The translations under genes and the position numbers were made by a program. Under the pieces are notes generated by a model. The model did not search any database. It saw nothing but the letters and a program-made list of their open reading frames with translations, and was not told the DNA's origin. A DNA stretch of 9,084 nt from Pseudomonadota bacterium (GTDB lineage: Bacteria; Myxococcota_A; UBA796; SXON01). This document shows positions 1 to 5,850 of this stretch, one piece after another (the stretch's first letter is position 1; each line of letters opens with the position of its first letter). The DNA is taken from contig SXOM01000392.1 of NCBI GenBank assembly GCA_005776735.1, positions 1 to 9,084 of the forward strand. Direction: 5' to 3'.

Positions 1-42
1 CAGGAGTCGGAGGACGACGAAGGGGTCGGGGCGACGCGGTAG
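1..42 (+). CDS. Possible C-terminal tail of an unidentified + strand gene (5' end outside window)
   Basis: Frame 1 from the left edge reads 13 codons and then TAG at 40-42, giving the acidic tail QESEDDEGVGATR. Twelve of the 13 codons end in G or C, as in the clear genes here. The orientation would make it converge on the molybdoenzyme gene, whose stop is at 95. A hairpin begins exactly at this stop codon, which fits a gene end. The fragment is far too short to identify, and open frames arise by chance in DNA this GC-rich, so this is a weak call. Confidence 0.3.
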   Translation, partial: QESEDDEGVGATR

Positions 43-62
43 GCCCGTCCGCGGGTCGGGCC
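42..62. terminator. Candidate hairpin between convergent gene ends
   Basis: GGCCCG (42-47) and CGGGCC (57-62) form a perfect 6-bp stem around a 9-base loop. It lies just after the putative + strand stop and 33 bases past the stop of the minus-strand molybdoenzyme gene. There is no T-run on either side, so it is not a classical intrinsic terminator. Short GC stems are also expected by chance in this composition. Confidence 0.3.
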
Positions 63-94
63 GAGGCGGGGCCGCGTCGCGCCGCCGCCGGGGG

Positions 95-2818
95 TCAGCC
101 GGGGCGTCGGAAGGCGCTCGCCACCGGGCGCACCGCACGGGCCAGCTCCAACGGTCGCCGGAGCTCGCCGGTCGCCGGCCGCGCCAGCGCGAGCCACTCC
201 TGGTACACGGCCTTGGACGCGCGGGTGTCGACCACCAGGTCGCCGTACCGATCGTCGGCCTGGGCCCGCTCCACGCGCACGACCTGGTGCCAACAGTGCA
301 TCCCCGACACCGGGTCGGGCTGCACCGGGAAGACGAGGTTTTCGTGGACGCCGCCCTCGGTCCAGGTGACCCGTGCGCTGTCCCGGTCCGGGGAAACGAA
401 CGCGCCCACCTGGTCGGCCCGCCGCATGCGGATCACGCCGTCGGCGCCCTCTTCGCGGAGCATCCGCGCGCTCGCCCATCGTTCCACGCCGTGGGTCGCG
501 TGGCGGCGCCAGCGGCCGAGGTGGTGCGACGCGGCCACGACGCCGGGGCGGATCGCCTCGGTGACCCACGCCCGGTCGACGAAGTGGCCGATCCGCGTGC
601 ACACGCGCACCAGGTCGCCGGTGGCGGCCCCGATGGCGGCGGCGTCGGTCGGGTGGATCCACACCGGGTTGTTGTTCGCCAGCTCCATCAGCCACTTGCT
701 GTTGGCGGAGCGGGTGTGGATGTGCACCGGGAGGCGGAACGTCGGCACCAACGCCAGCTCTCCCGGAGCGCGGTCGCGCAGGTGGCTGCGGATGTAGCCG
801 GGCATGGCGTGTTCGCGCCAACCCCACTCCACCAGCGTCGAGCTCCACAACTCCAGGCGACGGCTCGGCGTCGGGAAGCCGCCGACCGCGACGCCGTCCA
901 CCACCAGTCCGACCGGCTTGCCGTCGCGACGCACGGTGCCGGCGTCGTCGATCTCCGCGCCGGCGGTGTCGAGCGGCTTCTGGTGGGTGCCGCGGGTGTC
1001 GTCCTGCACCGCGAACGCCCCGAAGCGGCGCATGTACTGCAGCGGGGTGAGCCCCTTGGCAGCGGCCGCCGCCGGGAGGCCCGGCACGCTGTTCTCGAAG
1101 ATCCACGCGTAGTGTTCGTCGACGGTGAGCGGTGTGCCCGGCTTCGACGGCGACTCGAACCAGCGGCGGATGCCGAGGCTCCCGTCCGGGTCGATGCGCC
1201 ACGAGAGCGCGATCCAGAACTCCTCCTCCTCCCACACTTCGCCGGGGTTGGTGCCCCGGGTGTCGGCGTGGGTCGTGCCCATCCGCTCCATCGCCACGCG
1301 GCGGACCGGTTGGCGGAAGACGATCCAGCGTGCGTTGTGCGTCTCCTGGCTCTGGAGGTCGTGCCGCTCGGGCCCGAGGCCCATCGGGAGCACGAGGTCC
1401 GCGAGCTCGGCGGTCTCGTTCCACGTGGGGGTGAGCGCCGCGTGCAGGCCCACCGCCGCTTCGTCCTTGAGCACCCGCTCCCACGCGCTGCCGTCGGGGT
1501 TGGTCCACACCGGGTTGTAGACGCGCGTGAAGTACACCGCCAGCGTGCCGCGACCCTCTTCGATGAAGTGGGGCAGCAGGAACGACAGCTCGTGGTGCGC
1601 GAGCGGGTACTCGTCGGGGAAGGTGAGGGGGTTCCACGCGTCCTGCGGGGGCGGTCGCAGCGCCGGCGGGGGCACGAACTTGTCGAACGCGGCGAGGTTG
1701 GTGCCGCCGCGGGTGCCGACCGCGCCGCCGAGGATCGACAACAGCGTGAGGGCGCGCGCCACCTGCCACCCGCCGAGGTTGCCCGACGCGGCGTTGCGCC
1801 ACACGTGGGCCGCGAACGCCCCCTGCGCGTCGGCGATGGCCTGGGCGAGCTCGCCGACCACCTTGGCGTCGACCTGGCATTCCGCCGCGGCGTACTCCGG
1901 CGTGGCCCAGGCGTAGGTCTCGCGGAGCGCAGCCTGGAACCCGGAGAACTCCACCGGCGCGCCCGGCCGGAGCGCCGCGAGCGTCTCGCGCCAGTTGGTC
2001 CACCGCTCGACGAACGCCCAGTCCACGAGGTCCCGCGTGAGGAGCTCGTTCGCGATCGCGAGCAACAGCGCCGCCTCGGTGCCGGGCTGCGGCGCGATCC
2101 ACCAGTCCGCGAGGCTCGCGGTGTTCGACAACCGGACGTCGATCGCGGCGATCCGCGCCCCGCGCGACTTGGCGTCGATGATGCGCTGAGCGTGGGGGTT
2201 GAAGTAGTGCCCCGTCTCGAGGTGTGCGGACAGGAGCAGGATGAACTTTGCGTTTTCGTGATCGGCCGAGGGTCGGTCGCTGCCCTGGGTCAGCGCATAG
2301 CCGAGGCGGGCCGCGGCGGAGCACACGTTGGTGTGGGAGTTGTGTCCGTCCACCCCCCACGCCTGGAGCACCCGCTCCATCGCCCCGTCGTGACCGGGGC
2401 GGCCCACGTGGTACATGACCGAGGTCTTTCTGCCTTCGACAAGCTCTTTTCGAATGGATGCGCCCAGGGTGTCGAGCGCTTCCTCCCAACTGATGCGCGC
2501 CCATTGTCCGGCCCCGCGCGGCCCCACCCGCTTGAGCGGGTGCAGGATGCGCTGTTCGTCCTGCACCTGGGACAACGTCGCCGGCCCCTTCGCGCACGTG
2601 CGCCCGCGCGAGCCCGGGTGCAGCGGGTTGCCCTCGAAGCGGCGGATTTCCAGGGTCTCCTTGTCGACCCACGCCAACAGGCCGCAACCGGACTCGCAGT
2701 TGAAGCACGCCGTCGGCACGAGCATCGAGTGGCGCTCGACGCGGCGCGGCCAGGCGAGCGCGTCGAGCTCGGAGACGTCGTCCCAGGTCTCGGGCGGCGG
2801 GACAGTGAGCAGCTCCAT
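95..2818 (-). CDS. Molybdopterin oxidoreductase catalytic subunit (DMSO reductase/CISM family), no Tat signal
   Basis: This is a 907-residue catalytic subunit of a membrane-bound molybdenum (or tungsten) bis-MGD oxidoreductase. A [4Fe-4S] motif is visible as Cys38-x2-Cys41-x3-Cys45-x29-Cys75 (CFNCESGCG ... TCAKG), followed by the molybdopterin domain and a C-terminal dinucleotide-binding domain at about 690-815. Cys166 in SHTNVCSAAARLG lies where this family places its metal-ligating Cys/Sec/Ser. An Arg-Arg pair at 25-26 is not followed by a hydrophobic stretch, and the cluster domain starts almost at once, so no Tat signal is present and a cytoplasmic location is inferred. The ATG at 2818 is preceded by GAGG, overlapping the stop of the upstream ferredoxin/NrfD gene 6 bases away. 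The family includes sulfite-oxidising (SoeA), polysulfide/thiosulfate-reducing and formate-oxidising enzymes. The substrate cannot be read from the sequence; sulfur chemistry is inferred from the persulfide dioxygenase neighbour. No TorD/NarJ-type chaperone gene is in the window. Confidence 0.93.
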   Translation of the reverse strand: MELLTVPPPETWDDVSELDALAWPRRVERHSMLVPTACFNCESGCGLLAWVDKETLEIRRFEGNPLHPGSRGRTCAKGPATLSQVQDEQRILHPLKRVGPRGAGQWARISWEEALDTLGASIRKELVEGRKTSVMYHVGRPGHDGAMERVLQAWGVDGHNSHTNVCSAAARLGYALTQGSDRPSADHENAKFILLLSAHLETGHYFNPHAQRIIDAKSRGARIAAIDVRLSNTASLADWWIAPQPGTEAALLLAIANELLTRDLVDWAFVERWTNWRETLAALRPGAPVEFSGFQAALRETYAWATPEYAAAECQVDAKVVGELAQAIADAQGAFAAHVWRNAASGNLGGWQVARALTLLSILGGAVGTRGGTNLAAFDKFVPPPALRPPPQDAWNPLTFPDEYPLAHHELSFLLPHFIEEGRGTLAVYFTRVYNPVWTNPDGSAWERVLKDEAAVGLHAALTPTWNETAELADLVLPMGLGPERHDLQSQETHNARWIVFRQPVRRVAMERMGTTHADTRGTNPGEVWEEEEFWIALSWRIDPDGSLGIRRWFESPSKPGTPLTVDEHYAWIFENSVPGLPAAAAAKGLTPLQYMRRFGAFAVQDDTRGTHQKPLDTAGAEIDDAGTVRRDGKPVGLVVDGVAVGGFPTPSRRLELWSSTLVEWGWREHAMPGYIRSHLRDRAPGELALVPTFRLPVHIHTRSANSKWLMELANNNPVWIHPTDAAAIGAATGDLVRVCTRIGHFVDRAWVTEAIRPGVVAASHHLGRWRRHATHGVERWASARMLREEGADGVIRMRRADQVGAFVSPDRDSARVTWTEGGVHENLVFPVQPDPVSGMHCWHQVVRVERAQADDRYGDLVVDTRASKAVYQEWLALARPATGELRRPLELARAVRPVASAFRRPG

Positions 2819-2824
2819 GCGACC

Positions 2825-4234
2825 TCAGGAGTTGGGGGGGAGCTGGCCGGCGCGCAGCCAGGCCGTGTCTTCGACGTAGAGCGCGGGGATGACCAACAGC
2901 GCCAGGGCCGGAACCACCAGCGCACCGAGGAGCGCCGCGGCGCCGAGCGCGAGCCCGGCCAGGGGGGCCAACCCCCACGGGCGGGCGCTGCGGAGGTACG
3001 GTCCGGCGGGGTCGGCGCTGGCCCGGTACGACCACGCCACGGCGGCGTACACCGCGAGGCCCGCGAGCGCGGCGGGTACCAGCGCCGTGGCGCCGAGCGC
3101 CACGGCGAGCGCCCCACCCGCGGTGAGCGCTTGGGACAACAACCGCGGCCAGGCCTGCGCCGCCGCCCAGAACGGCCGCCCTTCGCACTGGCCGAAGAGC
3201 TGAGCGCTGTACCCGGCCACCGCGGGCGCCATCGCCGCCCCCGCCCACCCGAGGGCCTCGGCGAGCCCGGTGGCGCCGAGCAGGGCGCCCACGAACGCGA
3301 AGCCTTGGACGGTGCCGTACACCATCAACAACCACGCGCCGCGCACCAGCCAACTCTTGGGGTTGCCGCGGGTGAGCAGGTACAGGAACCGTTCGGGGCG
3401 CCCCAGGTCGGCGACCATGAGCGCGGCCACGACCGCCGTGCCCACCGCGGCGATGCCCGACACCACCGCCGGCTCCAGTTCGGTGAGCGGCGCCAGGAAC
3501 GCGAGGCCCGACTCCGCGCCCTTCACGAGGAGGAACGTCGTGACGTGCCACCCCCACGGGACGCGGTGCACCGGCTCGAGCACGACCCGCGCGCCGTCGG
3601 GGCCCACCCCCACCACCTCTGGCCGACCCGGGGTGCGCTCCGCCCACAACCACGCCGAGTCGCGGTGGGCCGCTTCGGGGACCAGGGCCAGCGGCGATGC
3701 GGCGACGTAGTGCACGTTGGGGCCGGTCTCGAACTCGGGCCGGCGCACGGTGGTGCGCCCCTCGCGGACGGCCGCGGCTTGCCGGTCGGCCGGGTCGTGC
3801 AGGTCGACCGGCAGGAGCGCCTGCGTGGGGCAGACCGACACACACGCCGGTGCGAGCGACTTCTCGACCCGGTGGGCGCAGAAGTGGCACTTGGAGGCGA
3901 CGCCGCGGCTGTCGTCGAAGTGGAGCGCTTCGTAGGGGCAGGCCTGGAGGCAGGCGCGGCACCCGACACACGCGTCGCGGTCGAGGTCGACCACCCCGTC
4001 GGCCCGCTTCTGGAGCGCTCCCGTCGGGCAGATCGCGGCGCACGGCGGGCGGGTGCACTGGTTGCAGCGCAGGACCGCGAAGTGCCGATCGACCTCGGGG
4101 AACGTGCCCGCTTCGACGTACTTCACCCAGGTGCGGAAGCCGCCGAGCGGTACGTCGTTCTCCTGTTTGCACGCCACCGAGCAGGCGTGGCAGCCGATGC
4201 AGCGGGATTGGTCGATCACAAATCCGAGCTGCAC
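2825..4234 (-). CDS. Fused four-cluster ferredoxin and NrfD-type membrane anchor (electron-transfer subunit of the Mo enzyme)
   Basis: This 469-residue protein joins a DmsB/NrfC-like ferredoxin and an NrfD/PsrC-like quinone-interacting anchor, normally two subunits (B and C). Residues 1-140 hold all 16 Cys for four [4Fe-4S] clusters: 12/15/18/22, 57/60/65/69, 89/92/95/99 and 116/119/131/135. A linker to about 226 is followed by roughly eight hydrophobic segments starting at WGWHVTTF (227-234) and including a GYSAQLFGQ stretch typical of NrfD proteins. There is no signal peptide, so the ferredoxin half should lie on the cytoplasmic side with the catalytic subunit. It would pass electrons between the molybdenum site and the quinone pool. 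The start is GTG at 4234, with AGGGG upstream embedded in the previous gene's TAG stop. I believe such B-C fusions occur in related operons of other bacteria, so the fusion itself is probably not unique. Confidence 0.92.
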   Translation of the reverse strand: MQLGFVIDQSRCIGCHACSVACKQENDVPLGGFRTWVKYVEAGTFPEVDRHFAVLRCNQCTRPPCAAICPTGALQKRADGVVDLDRDACVGCRACLQACPYEALHFDDSRGVASKCHFCAHRVEKSLAPACVSVCPTQALLPVDLHDPADRQAAAVREGRTTVRRPEFETGPNVHYVAASPLALVPEAAHRDSAWLWAERTPGRPEVVGVGPDGARVVLEPVHRVPWGWHVTTFLLVKGAESGLAFLAPLTELEPAVVSGIAAVGTAVVAALMVADLGRPERFLYLLTRGNPKSWLVRGAWLLMVYGTVQGFAFVGALLGATGLAEALGWAGAAMAPAVAGYSAQLFGQCEGRPFWAAAQAWPRLLSQALTAGGALAVALGATALVPAALAGLAVYAAVAWSYRASADPAGPYLRSARPWGLAPLAGLALGAAALLGALVVPALALLVIPALYVEDTAWLRAGQLPPNS

Positions 4235-4243
4235 GGCCGGCCC

Positions 4244-5104
4244 CTACTCGACCACGGTGAGCGGCTGCACCAGGAACCGCCGCCCGTCGGCGGTCGGGGC
4301 GGGCAGGCGCCCGGCCGCGAGGTTGACCTGGATGCTGTAGAACAACAACCGCGGCGGGGCCAACGTACGGTCGCGGGCCACCCGCGCCGCCACGAACTCG
4401 TCGCGCGAGCGCGAAGCGGGGAGCTGCAGGTTTCCGGCCTTGCTGGCGCCGATCGTGGTCTCGTAGGCGAGCGCCCGCCCGCCCGGTTGGTAGTCGTGGC
4501 CGACGAAGACGCGGGTCGGTTCGGGCAGGGTGTAGAGTTTGCCCACGATCGCGTCGTACAACGTCTCGGCGCTGCCGCCGGGGAAGTCGCACCGCCCGAC
4601 GCCCGAGTCGGGCATGAACAGGGCGTCGCCGGTGAAGAGCGCGTCGCCGATCTTCCAGGTGACACACGCCGGTGTGTGCCCCGGAGTGCTGAGCGCCGTG
4701 ACCTCGATCGTGCCGAACCGCAGGACCTGCCCGTCTTCGGCGAGCACGTCGAACTGGCTGCCGTCGGTCGGGAGGGTGTCGGCCAGCCCGAAAACCGGCG
4801 CGAACGTGGCCTGGACCCGGCGGATGCCGGCGCCGATGACCACCGGGATGCCCAGCCGGTCGCGCAGCGTGGCGGCGCCCGACCAGTGGTCGGCGTGGGC
4901 GTGCGTCTCGAGCGTGGCGCGCACGGTGAGCTGTCGTTCGGCCACCCAGGCCAGGAGGCCATCGATCGACGTGTGGCCCACCCGGCCCGTCGCCGGGTCG
5001 AAGTCCAGCACGCTGTCGATCACCACCGCGTCACGCGAGGTGGGGTCGACCACTACGTAGGTGAGGGTCCAGGTGGCGGGGTCGAAGAAGGCGTGAACGT
5101 CCAT
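4244..5104 (-). CDS. Blh/ETHE1-like MBL-fold hydrolase, candidate persulfide dioxygenase
   Basis: This is a 286-residue metallo-beta-lactamase-fold protein of the glyoxalase II/ETHE1 branch. Visible metal-site residues are His68, His70, Asp72 and His73 (THAHADHWSG), His143 (TPGHTPAC), Asp160 (FTGDALFMPD) and His203 (VGHDY). The motifs GRCDFPGG (170-177) and DGSQFD (114-119), and a C-terminal segment resembling 'PRLL..S.QVNL.AG.LP', match my recollection of the Blh (beta-lactamase-hydrolase-like) proteins regulated by BigR in Xylella and Agrobacterium. Those are sulfur dioxygenases converting glutathione persulfide to sulfite with a single iron. There is no signal peptide, so it is cytoplasmic. 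The ATG at 5104 has a good Shine-Dalgarno, AAGGGG, 5 bases upstream. It is first in the operon, 9 bases before the ferredoxin/NrfD gene. A generic MBL thioesterase or glyoxalase is the alternative, but the sequence favours the dioxygenase branch. Confidence 0.88.
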   Translation of the reverse strand: MDVHAFFDPATWTLTYVVVDPTSRDAVVIDSVLDFDPATGRVGHTSIDGLLAWVAERQLTVRATLETHAHADHWSGAATLRDRLGIPVVIGAGIRRVQATFAPVFGLADTLPTDGSQFDVLAEDGQVLRFGTIEVTALSTPGHTPACVTWKIGDALFTGDALFMPDSGVGRCDFPGGSAETLYDAIVGKLYTLPEPTRVFVGHDYQPGGRALAYETTIGASKAGNLQLPASRSRDEFVAARVARDRTLAPPRLLFYSIQVNLAAGRLPAPTADGRRFLVQPLTVVE

Positions 5105-5109
5105 GCGCG

Positions 5110-5142
5110 CCCCTTAGCAAGGTGTGTGCCGCCACCCACCTT
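5110..5142 (-). promoter_or_regulatory. Leader hairpin and Shine-Dalgarno of the dioxygenase operon
   Basis: On the minus strand, AAGGTGGGTG (5142-5133) and CACACACCTT (5128-5119) pair at 9 of 10 positions around a four-base loop, GCGG. Three bases later comes the Shine-Dalgarno AAGGGG (5115-5110), then the ATG at 5104. The last CCTT of the 3' arm could alternatively pair with the AAGG of the Shine-Dalgarno across a 3-base loop, masking it. The stem is directly visible; any role as a translational switch is inference. Confidence 0.4.
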
Positions 5143-5190
5143 CGGGCGCACCAGGATCATCGATTGCGGGGCGGTGGCGGGTGCGGGAAT

Positions 5191-5211
5191 TCCGTGACGG
5201 CCCGTCACGGA
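5191..5211. promoter_or_regulatory. Perfect 10-bp inverted repeat, operator or terminator candidate
   Basis: TCCGTGACGG (5191-5200) and CCGTCACGGA (5202-5211) are exact reverse complements around a single central C. The repeat lies 23 bases past the stop of the small lipoprotein gene and about 87 bases upstream of the dioxygenase ATG, both on the minus strand. The one-base spacer suits a site for a dimeric repressor or activator. As RNA it could form a 9-bp stem with a GCC loop, but no T-run follows on the minus strand, which makes an intrinsic terminator less likely. No convincing -35/-10 pair was found next to it. Confidence 0.5.
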
Positions 5212-5234
5212 GCACGGCGGCCCGGGGACGCCCG

Positions 5235-5705
5235 CTACAGGTAGCCGAGCGCCTTGAGCCGCTCGATCTCCGCCGGGTCGGCCGAGGACTTCATCTCGTC
5301 GATCTTCGTTTGGAACGCGGTCTCGGCGGGGAACCGCTTGAGGCCCGCGTCGAGCAGGTCGGCGTAGCCGGGGCCGTCGCCCGCGGCGCGCAGCTTGTCG
5401 GCGAGCGTGAGGTAGGTCGAGGCGGTGACCTGCTTGGGGTTGGACCCGGCGAGTCGTTCGAGGCCCGCCTTGACGTCCGCGCCGTTCCCGGCGGCGGCCT
5501 GCGCGTGCAGCTTCGCCGACTCGAAGCGCCACGCCTTCGCGGCGTCGGCGCTGACCTCGGGGAGGGCGAGCGCGGCGTCGGCCTTCTGGATGGCGCCCGC
5601 GTAGTCCTTGGCGGCGGCCGCGGCGTCGACGTCGGCCTGCAGCTTCTCCACGTCGGGACCGGAGGCGCAGGCGGTGAAGAGGGCGAAGGCGAGGGTGCGG
5701 ATCAT
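5235..5705 (-). CDS. Small TPR-like helical lipoprotein
   Basis: This is a 156-residue protein starting MIRTLAFALFTAC, read as a lipoprotein signal with Cys13 as the lipidated residue. The lipobox is imperfect, with Phe at -3. The rest is Ala-rich and helical, with a pattern of paired helices (KDYAGAIQKADAALALP and GYADLLDAGLKRFP) that recalls tetratricopeptide repeats. It ends in EIERLKALGYL, an ending I associate with many TPR and sulfatase proteins of high-GC bacteria. The frame stays open upstream to 5810, but the ATG at 5705 is the start that gives an export signal. The ribosome site is weak: GAGG lies about 11 bases upstream. It probably sits in the outer membrane or periplasm as a scaffold-type protein, with no specific function recognised. 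It shares strand with the Mo operon but is separated from it by about 130 bases holding a palindrome, so it may be transcribed separately. Confidence 0.75.
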   Translation of the reverse strand: MIRTLAFALFTACASGPDVEKLQADVDAAAAAKDYAGAIQKADAALALPEVSADAAKAWRFESAKLHAQAAAGNGADVKAGLERLAGSNPKQVTASTYLTLADKLRAAGDGPGYADLLDAGLKRFPAETAFQTKIDEMKSSADPAEIERLKALGYL

Positions 5706-5728
5706 GGGCGCCCAATACCTCGCCGGAC

Positions 5729-5760
5729 GTCGCCCGGCGGTCAGGAGTTGTCGCCCGGCG
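5729..5760. repeat. 11-bp direct repeat spaced 21 bp apart
   Basis: GTCGCCCGGCG occurs at 5729-5739 and again at 5750-5760, exactly 21 bp start to start, or two helical turns. It lies between divergent genes, a common position for tandem response-regulator sites. The first copy also forms part of a 6-bp stem, CGCCGG (5721-5726) with CCGGCG (5734-5739). The GC-rich motif could recur by chance, so this is a candidate site only. Confidence 0.4.
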
Positions 5761-5787
5761 CCGCGCGGTGCCCGGAAGTGTGCGATT

Positions 5788-5820
5788 CTTTCGGGACGGT
5801 CGCGGGGCACCGCCCGAAGG
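5788..5820 (+). promoter_or_regulatory. Bulged hairpin upstream of the porin gene
   Basis: CTTTCGGGACGGT (5788-5800) pairs with ACCGCCCGAAGG (5809-5820), leaving one unpaired A (5796), one G-U wobble and an 8-base loop. It ends 30 bases before the porin ATG. It could be an operator-like dyad or a 5' leader structure of the porin/phosphatase transcript. No function can be assigned from sequence alone. Confidence 0.35.
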
Positions 5821-5850
5821 TGTCTGCATCGGCGTTAGGGTGGGCCGCCC

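Larger units (their letters stand above)
5706..5850. promoter_or_regulatory. Divergent intergenic region with candidate promoters
   Basis: This 145-base gap separates the minus-strand lipoprotein gene from the plus-strand porin gene, so promoters for both directions should lie here. I found no convincing sigma-70 -35/-10 pair in either direction. The region contains an 11-bp direct repeat and a bulged hairpin, listed separately. The porin start has AGGG at 5837-5840, about 10 bases upstream of its ATG. Confidence 0.5.

Noticed and set aside
5105..5190. Possible sigma-70 promoter for the sulfur operon (TTCCCG with CAATCG at 17-bp spacing)
   Set aside because: The match to consensus is poor at both hexamers and no better than chance in this composition.
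287..5197. A 1636-codon open frame on the + strand, antisense to the dioxygenase, ferredoxin/NrfD and Mo genes
   Set aside because: Its product is a low-complexity run rich in Arg, Gly, Val, Ala and His with no domain, and it lies opposite three genes with clear catalytic motifs. GC-rich codon use removes stops from this antisense frame.
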